6,496 nucleotides of DNA from Chloroflexi bacterium RBG_13_46_14 (GCA_001796415.1 MGML01000013.1:1-6496), one strand, 5' to 3'. Shown: positions 1 to 6,000, counted from the stretch's first letter. The notes: generated by a model from the letters alone, not told the origin. Program-made: numbers and translations.

Positions 1-253
1 TGAAATCAGCAAAACCTGCCCTTACCGATACCTTCTCCCTGATTATTTTCAGAAGGGTTTCTTTATCGGCCTTGACCATAGCAAAAACCGTCGAGTTAAA
101 CTCACCAACAGTCATCCTGCCCTGCTGGTATTCTTCGAACAAAGAACGCCACTTATCCGGAACGTACGCATCCAGAATCGTGAAACTGGCGTCTTCTATC
201 GTTATGGTACCGTCGAAATCACACTGCACCAGTATTTTGTCAGATTTCCTCAA
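1..253 (-). CDS. HAD-family phosphatase, MtnX-like (N-terminal part, runs off left edge)
   Basis: This is the first 84 codons of a haloacid-dehalogenase-fold hydrolase; the rest lies beyond the left edge. The protein begins with a short basic stretch followed by 'ILVQCDFDGTIT', the HAD motif I. Asp12 would be the phosphate-accepting nucleophile and Asp14 the general acid/base. The following 'EDASFTILDAY' and 'KWRSLFEEYQQGRMTVGEF' segments resemble the cap region of the COG4359 (MtnX/phosphoserine-phosphatase-like) group, which removes phosphate from small metabolites; the exact substrate cannot be told. The start is taken as TTG at 253-251. An in-frame TGA lies just upstream, no ATG or GTG precedes the motif, and GAAGAGA (267-261) sits 7 bases before it. 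It follows the DUF169 stop by 24 bases, so it is probably the last visible gene of the pyruvate-kinase-like/DUF169 operon. Family assignment is firm; the MtnX subgroup is moderate. Confidence 0.8.
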   Translation of the reverse strand, partial: MRKSDKILVQCDFDGTITIEDASFTILDAYVPDKWRSLFEEYQQGRMTVGEFNSTVFAMVKADKETLLKIIREKVSVRAGFADF

Positions 254-277
254 TATGGTATCTCTTCAACCTGCTTT

Positions 278-1015
278 CTATTCGGTGTCCAGTCCCCACC
301 GCTTGAATACATTTTTATAGATTTCCGGCTGGGGAAAATCCGGCCAGATCGCCGGTTGGATATTGGCATGAGAAAAATGCCCGTCCTGGGCTTTAGTAAA
401 ATCTTCCATGAATTTACCGAAACGCGCCACCGGAATAGAGAACATCATTTCATCATCGGTCCCGAGGGCTCTTTCGTACTCACCCGGGTCGGGAAGCACT
501 ACCCAGTATTTACCGGTCAGCATCGGTTTAACGATAGAGTTATAGCACGACCAGGAAAAAAGAGCTGTCTCCGTTTCATTCTGTTCAGATTCACTCATCG
601 CCCAGAGCATGCTTCTCAATTGCGCTGTGTTCGAGTACACAAGTACCAGGTCCGGTACATAATTAGCCGTCATAAGAGGTGCCGTCAGAATCCCGATATA
701 CTTGCCGAACTCGAAACTGTCGTACGTTTTCGGCCTGCCTGAAGCGGTCTCATCAGTGTCAACCAGGCCGTATGTCATGAGCGGACCCGGACACCAGTTA
801 TCTTCTTTCAGCATCGCTATCATATCTTTGTTTCGTCTCGATAGACCGAATGTCTGGCACTGGGCAAGGTGATAACCTCTGTCTCTCTTCGGTCTTACCG
901 CTCCTTCAGGAATATCGCCTTCCTTTTCCAGCATCTTAACAGCCAAAGGTGACGTCTTTAACCGCAGTACCCTCTCAAGGTATTCGCCATGCCTATTGAA
1001 ATCTTCAATCTCCAT
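278..1015 (-). CDS. DUF169 family protein (COG2043-like)
   Basis: This 245-residue protein has the normal length and layout of DUF169, a family of unknown function common in anaerobic bacteria and archaea. Recognisable blocks are 'TSPLAVKML' (residues 21-29), 'IPEGAVRPK' (35-43), the Cys53-Gln54 pair, 'EDNWCPG' (71-77, Cys75), and 'VPDLVLVYSNTAQLRSML' in the middle, which matches the usual 'P-D-V-V-L-V-Y-x-N-P-A-Q' signature. There is no signal peptide or membrane segment, so it is probably cytoplasmic. The ATG start is well supported by GGAGG (1030-1026) ten bases upstream, part of a longer GGAGGAGAT run. It begins 20 bases after the stop of the pyruvate-kinase-like gene and ends 24 bases before the HAD phosphatase, which argues for co-transcription. 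The two conserved cysteines could bind a metal or cofactor, but that is a guess. No biochemical function is assigned. Confidence 0.88.
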   Translation of the reverse strand: MEIEDFNRHGEYLERVLRLKTSPLAVKMLEKEGDIPEGAVRPKRDRGYHLAQCQTFGLSRRNKDMIAMLKEDNWCPGPLMTYGLVDTDETASGRPKTYDSFEFGKYIGILTAPLMTANYVPDLVLVYSNTAQLRSMLWAMSESEQNETETALFSWSCYNSIVKPMLTGKYWVVLPDPGEYERALGTDDEMMFSIPVARFGKFMEDFTKAQDGHFSHANIQPAIWPDFPQPEIYKNVFKRWGLDTE

Positions 1016-1035
1016 TGATTTATCTCCTCCGGGTA

Positions 1036-2178
1036 TTATACTCTTTCAACTTTAAGCAAATTCGTCTGTCCTGGTACTCTCAAGGGAATACCAGCGGTTA
1101 TCACTATTAAGTCACCAATTTTTACTATACCCGTCTCTAAAGCCGATTGTTTAGCCAGTTCGAATGCATCCTCAAGTTCATCGGATTCACGTTTTTTTAC
1201 AGGAACGACTCCCCATGGTAATGTCAACCGGTTTACCACTTTCTGCGAAGGAGTTACCGCGATAATCGACTGCTTAGGTCTGTATTTCGATACTCTCAGG
1301 GCAGTAGTTCCACCGGAAGTAAAAGTAATAATTGCTTTCGCGTCTATCTGGTGGGCTATCTGGCAGGCAGCCCTGGCTGTAGCGTCATCAACCTCAGGTA
1401 AAAGTCCGTATGAACCACTCTCGAGTACCTGATAATATGGAAATGCTGTTTCAGCTTCCATCGCTATACGGTTCATCATCGCCACCGCTTCAACCGGGAA
1501 ATTCCCAATAGCAGTTTCCTCTGACAGCATTATGGCATCGCTGCCGTCAAGTACCGCATTCGTCACATCTGTGGCTTCCGCCCTGGTAGGTGACGAAAAT
1601 CTTACCATGGATTCAAGCATTTGCGTTGCCGTGATAACCGGTTTTCCTCTCTGGTTCGATTCCCTTATCAATCGCTTCTGCGCCAGCGGTACCTTCTCGA
1701 TACTGATCTCCAGAGCTAAATCACCTCTAGCCACCATAATCCCGTCACTGACTTCGATTATTCCCTTACTGTTTTCAAGTGCCTTTTCCTGCTCAATTTT
1801 GACTATCAAAGGTATGTCAGGATCGATGGTATTCAGTAAATCACGTATTTCACTTACCTGTTCAGCCGAGGTGATAAACGAAAGGGCAATAAAATCGACA
1901 TCCTGCTCACTGGCAAACTCGAGATGATCTCTGAATACTTCAACGATTCCGCCGGTGCGTCTTTTATATCCGGGCAGGTCCAGCATTATTCCGGCAGGTT
2001 CGCCAAGTCTTTCACTTACCGAGCGGATGATTGAAATCGTCCTGGTATGTTCTTCGAAGTTACCATAGGAGAGATTGAGTCGCGCAACATCCATCCCGGC
2101 TTTCAGCATGTTCTCTATAATTTCAGGAGAACTGCTAGCCGGTCCCAGGGTACAGACTATCTTGCTGTGAATTCTCAT
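1036..2178 (-). CDS. Pyruvate-kinase-like protein lacking the B (lid) domain
   Basis: The product aligns with pyruvate kinase (phosphoenolpyruvate + ADP to pyruvate + ATP) over the A and C domains but has only 380 residues against about 470. Numbering from Met at 2178, it shows 'KIVCTLGPAS' near the N-terminus, Arg33-Leu-Asn35-Leu-Ser37, Asp67, 'KRRTG' (Arg74), 'VKIE' (Lys127, Glu129), 'VARGDL' (Asp153) and 'TATQMLESM' (Thr185). These match E. coli PykF Arg32, Asn34, Ser36, Asp66, Lys220, Glu222, Asp246 and Thr278 (numbers from memory): offset +1 before the gap and a constant -93 after it. A clean in-frame loss of about 94 residues, the B domain, therefore lies right after 'RTG'. The C-terminal domain is complete ('FTSGGTTALRVSKYRP', 'GIPLRVPGQTN'). 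An ATG seven codons upstream (2199) is less likely because a -10 box sits 4 bases before it. No clear Shine-Dalgarno precedes either ATG. Whether it still makes ATP is open. Confidence 0.9.
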   Translation of the reverse strand: MRIHSKIVCTLGPASSSPEIIENMLKAGMDVARLNLSYGNFEEHTRTISIIRSVSERLGEPAGIMLDLPGYKRRTGGIVEVFRDHLEFASEQDVDFIALSFITSAEQVSEIRDLLNTIDPDIPLIVKIEQEKALENSKGIIEVSDGIMVARGDLALEISIEKVPLAQKRLIRESNQRGKPVITATQMLESMVRFSSPTRAEATDVTNAVLDGSDAIMLSEETAIGNFPVEAVAMMNRIAMEAETAFPYYQVLESGSYGLLPEVDDATARAACQIAHQIDAKAIITFTSGGTTALRVSKYRPKQSIIAVTPSQKVVNRLTLPWGVVPVKKRESDELEDAFELAKQSALETGIVKIGDLIVITAGIPLRVPGQTNLLKVERV

Positions 2179-2203
2179 TTTAACAAAGACATTGCCCATG
2201 GGT

Positions 2204-2212
2204 ATTATATCA
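2204..2212 (-). promoter_or_regulatory. Extended -10 promoter for the pyruvate-kinase-like operon
   Basis: The minus strand reads TGATATAAT, a perfect extended -10 element (TGnTATAAT), 25 bases upstream of the ATG at 2178. No good -35 hexamer lies 16-18 bases upstream, which is usual for extended -10 promoters. Transcription would start near 2197-2199, on top of the first in-frame ATG, so translation from 2178 or leaderless initiation at 2199 are the two options. A 7-bp inverted repeat (AATACAG at 2218-2224, CTGTATT at 2238-2244) covers the -35 position and could be an operator. The 52-base gap after the AKR stop is otherwise empty. Confidence 0.6.
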
Positions 2213-2217
2213 CGGTA

Positions 2218-2244
2218 AATACAGGTACAGAACGACGCTGTATT
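2218..2244. repeat. 7-bp inverted repeat over the -35 position of the pyruvate-kinase-like promoter
   Basis: AATACAG (2218-2224) and CTGTATT (2238-2244) are exact reverse complements separated by 13 bases. They flank the place where a -35 element would lie for the -10 box at 2204-2209. The spacing places the half-sites about two helical turns apart, as for many dimeric repressors. Seven-base arms can occur by chance in AT-rich intergenic DNA, so an operator role is only a possibility. Confidence 0.3.
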
Positions 2245-2251
2245 ATAATCG

Positions 2252-3370
2252 TTATTCCAGTTTTAACCTGGCTGCCTCCAGCCATTCGGGAATAGTTATT
2301 TCTCTTCCGCAGCGAACATCGCAGGTTCCACAGTTCGTACATCTTAGAATCTGGTGGCCCTCTTCCTTATAAATCCTCTTTGCTGTTTCCCAGTCATCAT
2401 ACATAACCCCGTCATTGTATATTTCGAATATACGCGGGGCGTCAATTCCCTGGGCACACGGCATGCAGGCACGGCAGGATGTACAATTTATCGGTTTCAG
2501 CTTTCTATAGGTATCTCTAATCTTGCTGATGAAAACCTTCTCCGTCACGTTTAGTACGTCAGTTTCCGCTTTTTCCGCCAGTTCGATGTTTGCTTTCACC
2601 TGCTCTATACTGTCCATATTACTGATAACAGTCGATATTTCACCATGGTTCCAGACCCATTTCAAAGCCCAGTCGATTCTTTCCTTTTCGGAGTATCCTG
2701 ACCCCCACACTTCGGATACCGATTCCGGTAGCCGGGAAACAAGACGTCCTCCAAGGTGGGGCTCAGTGGTATATACCGCCAGTCCTTTATCAGCGGCATA
2801 TTTCAGTCCACCGTATCCGGGATGATGATCGACATCCATGTAGCTGTACTGGAAACCGCACAGCGTCCAGTTATCATAATCATCGACGATCTCTCTCAAT
2901 GCCTGAAAGTAATCGTGAAAAAAGAAACCTAGAGCGTTGAATTTACCTTCATTCATCGCTTTCTCAGCTTTCTCTGGAATACCTTTCCTCGTCATATGCG
3001 GCCAGGTATACCTGTTAATTCCACCAAGCAGGCAGAAATCGGCATAATCGATATCAAGGTATTTTAGCTGTGTTTCAAAAATTTCATCGAAGTCGGAATC
3101 AGCCTTAATCAAATTTGAAGGTATAGTAACTGCTATCTTCGCTTTCTCTCTGTATCCATCTCGAAGCGCTTCCCCAAGCAGTTTAAGCCGTTTTTCCTGT
3201 TCTCCTTCTCCCGGCGAGAATCCGGCATCTATATAATTCACGCCGTTATCGATGGCATATCGAACCATATCGACCGCGGATTCTTCATTATTTCCTTTAG
3301 TCAGGTTTTTGGTTCCAAGACCCAGTACCGATGATTTCCAATCAAGTGTACCGAATTTCCTGTGTTTGAT
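2252..3370 (-). CDS. Aldo/keto-reductase-fold protein with C-terminal 2x[4Fe-4S]-type domain, catalytic tetrad mostly lost
   Basis: The protein matches the COG1453 group: an AKR TIM barrel (about residues 5-280) followed by a ferredoxin-like domain. With the start at 3370 it has 372 residues, typical for the group. The N-terminus 'KHRKFGTLDWKSSVLGLGT' is the classic AKR opening. The barrel continues with 'GVNYIDAGF', 'LGEALRDGYREK' and 'WALKWVWNHGEISTVIS', the last near the NADP-binding segment. Of the Asp-Tyr-Lys-His tetrad only Asp48 remains; aligned positions are Pro53, Thr82 and Gly116. The C-terminal domain keeps two four-Cys sets, Cys296/299/302/305 and Cys344/347/350/354, expected to hold two [4Fe-4S] clusters. 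No ATG, GTG or TTG lies between an in-frame TAA (3412-3410) and an internal ATG at 3268, which would cut off the first strand and 34 residues. GGAGG (3381-3377) lies 6 bases before the ATC at 3370, so I take ATC as start. It is cytoplasmic; substrate and reaction are unknown. Confidence 0.88.
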   Translation of the reverse strand: MKHRKFGTLDWKSSVLGLGTKNLTKGNNEESAVDMVRYAIDNGVNYIDAGFSPGEGEQEKRLKLLGEALRDGYREKAKIAVTIPSNLIKADSDFDEIFETQLKYLDIDYADFCLLGGINRYTWPHMTRKGIPEKAEKAMNEGKFNALGFFFHDYFQALREIVDDYDNWTLCGFQYSYMDVDHHPGYGGLKYAADKGLAVYTTEPHLGGRLVSRLPESVSEVWGSGYSEKERIDWALKWVWNHGEISTVISNMDSIEQVKANIELAEKAETDVLNVTEKVFISKIRDTYRKLKPINCTSCRACMPCAQGIDAPRIFEIYNDGVMYDDWETAKRIYKEEGHQILRCTNCGTCDVRCGREITIPEWLEAARLKLE

Positions 3371-3376
3371 GATAAA

Positions 3377-3381
3377 CCTCC
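3377..3381 (-). promoter_or_regulatory. Ribosome-binding site GGAGG before a non-canonical ATC start
   Basis: GGAGG on the minus strand is followed by six bases and then the second of two consecutive ATC codons (3370-3368), after which the frame reads Lys-His-Arg-Lys-Phe-Gly. This is where aldo/keto-reductase homologues normally start with Met. There is no canonical start nearby in frame. The site therefore decides for a start at 3370 rather than the internal ATG at 3268. Confidence 0.6.
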
Positions 3382-3387
3382 GAACAC

Positions 3388-3435
3388 ACGTACGGTTCCC
3401 TGAATTATGTTACATTCGGGCAGGAAACCGTACGT
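3388..3435. repeat. 15-bp inverted repeat / stem-loop between the cupin and AKR genes
   Basis: The arms are ACGTACGGTTCCCTG (3388-3402) and CAGGAAACCGTACGT (3421-3435), with an 18-base loop. They differ at one position, which becomes a G-U pair in minus-strand RNA, so the transcript can form an unbroken 15-bp stem. It begins 26 bases after the cupin stop and ends 6 bases before the GGAGG of the AKR gene. No T-run follows it on the minus strand, so it is not a standard intrinsic terminator. It could be an operator for a dimeric regulator, an RNA-processing or stability element, or a translational control hairpin. Confidence 0.75.
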
Positions 3436-3461
3436 CATTATTTATGTTTTAAACAAACCGT

Positions 3462-4409
3462 TTATGCTTCAACCCAGGGTGATGCATGCCCTCCACTCAG
3501 ACAGACTACTATGAATCCATACGGTTTGTCACACCACCTGGTTATCAGCGGCAGGTGAGGAAAACCCGCAGGGCAAATCGCTACCGTCGGAGTATTGAAT
3601 ACATGCCTTTCGTAATCCTCCCCCATCCCGAGTTCCAGTTCGGCGCCAAGATAGTCCATATCATCCGGATCATCTCCTACGAACACCAGGATTTCAGCTT
3701 CAGGATGAGTATGGGCTTCGCCGCCCCTGTGCCACTTTCCGCACTGGCTGTAAAATCCCCAGGTGAAGTTGAGCTCGAAACCCTCAAGGTCTTTTCCGTA
3801 AAGCCATACCACCTCATCACCATTTCCCGGCCCGACACCCATCGAACCGGGTCGCATCACTCCGTCATCGCCGATAATACTTACTCTACCGGTTCCGCTG
3901 TTCGGATCATCGTCCGGATATGTAATCATCTTTTTAACCAGGTGGCTGTATTTATCACCTCTTGTCGGTGAGGTTCCGGCTTTTATTGGAACAGCTTCCG
4001 CTTCGTATGCAGGACTCAGCCCGATAGTATAATGTGCTATATGAGTATCTATTCGCCTGATCTTAACCCGACCATGAGGAAAACCTTTCGGAATAAGCAC
4101 TACGCTCGGGTCAGTAAAAACATGCTCTTCTCTTTCTTTCCCAAGCTCGATCGATACCTCTCCGCCGAGTTTCAGTATACTACTCCTGTCGGTGCCCTCG
4201 AACACCAGACATTCATCGAATGGATGTACCAGCATCCCCTCGATCGGATGGCATACGGCAGGCTCCTTAAAATAGCCGAACGAAAAATGAGCGTTAAAAC
4301 CTTCCAGATCCTTCGATTCCATCCAGTATCGGGGATATGGGTATAAACCTTCCGGAGCGTTTTTTAATTTGAGGGGCTTAAACAAATGTGTGTACTGTTT
4401 CTCAGTCAT
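3462..4409 (-). CDS. Two-domain cupin (bicupin) protein
   Basis: This 315-residue protein is built of two related cupin halves, about residues 30-135 and 198-307. The repeats align clearly: 'KDLEGFNAHFSFGYF' with 'KDLEGFELNFTWGFY', 'HPFDECLVFEG' with 'HPEAEILVFVG', 'EEHVFTDPSVVLIPKGFPH' with 'ERHVFNTPTVAICPAGFPH'. The C-terminal half has the full metal set of motif 1 and motif 2: His233, His235, Glu239 and His285. In the N-terminal half the first His is Leu60, leaving His62, Glu66 and His112. So one site looks complete and the other altered. There is no signal peptide, so it is probably cytoplasmic. The start is the ATG at 4409 because GGAGGTGA (4422-4415) sits exactly 5 bases before it; the ATG at 4424 overlaps that ribosome-binding site. 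It has its own promoter (4443-4451) and precedes the AKR gene by 91 bases. The reaction is unknown; cupins of this kind may be dioxygenases, isomerases or ligand binders. Confidence 0.85.
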   Translation of the reverse strand: MTEKQYTHLFKPLKLKNAPEGLYPYPRYWMESKDLEGFNAHFSFGYFKEPAVCHPIEGMLVHPFDECLVFEGTDRSSILKLGGEVSIELGKEREEHVFTDPSVVLIPKGFPHGRVKIRRIDTHIAHYTIGLSPAYEAEAVPIKAGTSPTRGDKYSHLVKKMITYPDDDPNSGTGRVSIIGDDGVMRPGSMGVGPGNGDEVVWLYGKDLEGFELNFTWGFYSQCGKWHRGGEAHTHPEAEILVFVGDDPDDMDYLGAELELGMGEDYERHVFNTPTVAICPAGFPHLPLITRWCDKPYGFIVVCLSGGHASPWVEA

Positions 4410-4414
4410 TACAG

Positions 4415-4422
4415 TCACCTCC
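4415..4422 (-). promoter_or_regulatory. Strong ribosome-binding site deciding the cupin start
   Basis: GGAGGTGA, a near-complete anti-16S complement, lies 5 bases upstream of the ATG at 4409. The alternative ATG at 4424 would start inside this element and has no ribosome-binding site of its own, so translation should begin at 4409. Confidence 0.8.
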
Positions 4423-4442
4423 ATGATAGAACTTGCCCATAT

Positions 4443-4451
4443 ATTATATCA
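4443..4451 (-). promoter_or_regulatory. Extended -10 promoter for the cupin gene
   Basis: The minus strand reads TGATATAAT, an exact extended -10 box, placing transcription start near 4436 and giving a leader of about 27 bases that contains the strong GGAGGTGA. A weak -35-like ATTGAA (4470-4465) lies 16 bases upstream. Just above it is a small inverted repeat, GCGAA (4473-4477) and TTCGC (4484-4488), which could be an operator. The box and the bases after it match the promoter of the pyruvate-kinase-like gene. Together with the hairpins at 4499-4543 this explains most of the 147-base gap between the SBP stop and the cupin start. Confidence 0.6.
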
Positions 4452-4498
4452 GGCTGTGTACCACTTCAATTTGCGAAATCGGATTCGCTAAACAAGCT

Positions 4499-4543
4499 GC
4501 GAGGTGGAGTGTTACTCCACCTCGCAAAAAGGGAATCAATCCC
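4499..4543 (-). terminator. Hairpin cluster after the SBP gene, probable terminator
   Basis: Fourteen bases after the SBP stop the transcript meets a small GGGA/TCCC stem-loop (4543-4531) followed at once by TTTTT (4530-4526). Directly after this comes a perfect 12-bp stem, GCGAGGTGGAGT with its complement (4525-4514 and 4510-4499), closed by a 3-base loop. The large stem lacks a T-run on its 3' side on the minus strand; on the plus strand it is followed by A residues. The pair together is the likely end of the SBP transcript, separating it from the promoter at 4443-4451. Confidence 0.55.
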
Positions 4544-4556
4544 GGTTACCGTAGTA

Positions 4557-5957
4557 TTAGTGTCCCATCGCGTCTTTCATGCCCTGATCAACCCAGACCC
4601 ACGTTGGCCAGTTAAATGCCAGCCATCCGACAGAATTCTCACCGGAGTAATTCTTCAGCCACGACCACCAGAGTGTATAGGTGGGATATCTTGGAGTCGG
4701 AATTACCCATGCCCCCGGCAGCAGTTTCTTCATCAGTTCTCTTGTTTCTCGCATGGCTGCGTTAAGATCAGTTATTGCTGTCTTCAGCATCTGATCAGTA
4801 CCTGCATTTATCTCCGGCTCATTTATTTTACTGAAGTTGCTCGAGGTTACGCCGGTATATCCGGCCACCTCGGGCCACGAAGATGGCGGTGGTATATTAG
4901 CCACAACCATATCTTCGTAAGAATAGCTGTTTAATATACCCCAGTACGCGCCGAACTCCTGTATATTGAATTCCAGTTCTATACCAACCTTAGACCACTG
5001 GTCTTTGATAATCGAGTAGTAATCAACGCTGGTTTCTGTCATTAATACTTCGCCCTTGAAACCTCCGGGATATCCGGCTTCAGCCAGTAGCTCTTTGGCC
5101 TTTTCAGGGTCATATACGAACAGTTCTTTTACCTCAGCCGGGCAATCAGGATCATCGAGGCTGAGATACAAATCCTCGTAACCTTTCTGATACCAGTACG
5201 GCCAGGTATGAATCTGCCCCAAGCCCTGATATAGTCCTTCGTTAATCTCATTGAAGTCTGTAGCCATGAACATTGCCCGGCGTACCCTGACATCGGCGTA
5301 AGGCGTGCCTGGCCGATCGGTTCTCATGCCGAGTAACGGTTGAGCCATCAGGCCGCCTACAGCTTGTTTTATTTCAGGATTCCCTCTGACCATCATATTT
5401 TTATCTTCGATAGAGAGAGCGCCTAATTGAGCAAGTTTCCCACTGCGAAATGCTGCCTGCTGGGTAGAGACATCCTGAATTATTAGATACTTTATTTTAT
5501 CGAGATAAGGAAGCCGATCGCCTTTTCCTGGACCGACTGGATTCGTACCCCAGTAGTTCGGATTCCTTTTCACCGATACCATATTACTGGGAACGTAGTC
5601 ATCAATCATGAACGGTCCGGCTCCTACAGACGCCTGCCAGTCGGTTGTTGATTCGGCTTTGTATTCCAAATCGATCTCCGGAGGAAATATCTGTGTGCCG
5701 TCACAAAGGAACATTACCGCATTGAGTAACTGCGCGATCGGGAAAGTAAAAGACAATTCATTCGGACCGACCTTCTCTCCATAGATGCCATGCATCCAGG
5801 GAAAGAAGAGGTATATATATGCGCCCGGATGGGCTCTGGAATCATTCATGTGCATATTTAAGTTCCAGAGAACATCGTCAGCCGTTAGTTCTCTGCCACC
5901 TACGAGCTGACTGACCGGATTAACCGGATCATAACTGTAGTTGATTCCTTCTTTCAC
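4557..5957 (-). CDS. Family 5 (peptide/nickel-type) ABC transporter substrate-binding protein, N-terminally truncated, likely pseudogene
   Basis: The 466 codons from GTG at 5957 encode most of an SBP_bac_5 protein, the extracytoplasmic receptor of oligopeptide-type ABC importers. Family landmarks are 'GRELTADDVLWNL' (residues 21-33), 'VGAGPFMIDDYVP' (111-123), 'KRNPNYWG' (130-137), 'DVRVRRAMFMATDFNEI' and 'DPEKAKELLAEAGYPGGF'. The C-terminus appears complete. Full-length relatives have about 550-620 residues and begin with a signal peptide; both that and roughly the first 100 residues are absent. SBP-like sequence continues upstream of the GTG ('NDDGQTGNVYIKVKEG', perhaps from 'LAEK' at 6020) and overlaps the end of the preceding gene; an in-frame TAA stands at 6032-6030. 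No ATG or TTG and no ribosome-binding site are seen. Without export the product could not serve as a receptor, and no permease or ATPase genes are nearby. The frame has no internal stop, so the truncation is recent or the junction is an assembly artefact. Confidence 0.88.
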   Translation of the reverse strand: MKEGINYSYDPVNPVSQLVGGRELTADDVLWNLNMHMNDSRAHPGAYIYLFFPWMHGIYGEKVGPNELSFTFPIAQLLNAVMFLCDGTQIFPPEIDLEYKAESTTDWQASVGAGPFMIDDYVPSNMVSVKRNPNYWGTNPVGPGKGDRLPYLDKIKYLIIQDVSTQQAAFRSGKLAQLGALSIEDKNMMVRGNPEIKQAVGGLMAQPLLGMRTDRPGTPYADVRVRRAMFMATDFNEINEGLYQGLGQIHTWPYWYQKGYEDLYLSLDDPDCPAEVKELFVYDPEKAKELLAEAGYPGGFKGEVLMTETSVDYYSIIKDQWSKVGIELEFNIQEFGAYWGILNSYSYEDMVVANIPPPSSWPEVAGYTGVTSSNFSKINEPEINAGTDQMLKTAITDLNAAMRETRELMKKLLPGAWVIPTPRYPTYTLWWSWLKNYSGENSVGWLAFNWPTWVWVDQGMKDAMGH

Positions 5958-6000
5958 TTTTATGTATACGTTTCCCGTTTGTCCATCATCGTTAGCTTTG

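Noticed and set aside
1035..1040. TATAAT on the minus strand just before the DUF169 gene
   Set aside because: It is made of the last Val codon and stop of the pyruvate-kinase-like gene, has no TGn extension and no good -35; the short gap favours read-through.
1532..1927. Plus-strand open frame of 131 codons
   Set aside because: It lies wholly inside the pyruvate-kinase-like gene on the other strand, whose protein is clearly conserved; the plus-strand product shows no recognisable motif.
1930..1990. Frameshift or sequencing gap as the reason for the short pyruvate kinase
   Set aside because: The frame is continuous through the junction, both sides align in the same frame, and the missing part coincides with a structural domain.
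2242..2247. A second TATAAT in the gap before the pyruvate-kinase-like gene
   Set aside because: It lacks the TGn extension and a recognisable -35, and a better extended -10 lies closer to the gene.
3388..3435. Stem-loop as an intrinsic terminator of the cupin gene
   Set aside because: No T-run follows on the minus strand; the AKR ribosome-binding site begins 6 bases after the stem.
3486..3971. Plus-strand open frame of 161 codons
   Set aside because: It is the antisense of the C-terminal cupin half; its product has no family features and it has no sensible neighbours on the plus strand.
4386..4934. Plus-strand open frame of 182 codons across the intergenic gap
   Set aside because: It runs antisense to the cupin start, both hairpins and the SBP C-terminus, so it crosses clear gene boundaries; the translation looks like antisense noise.
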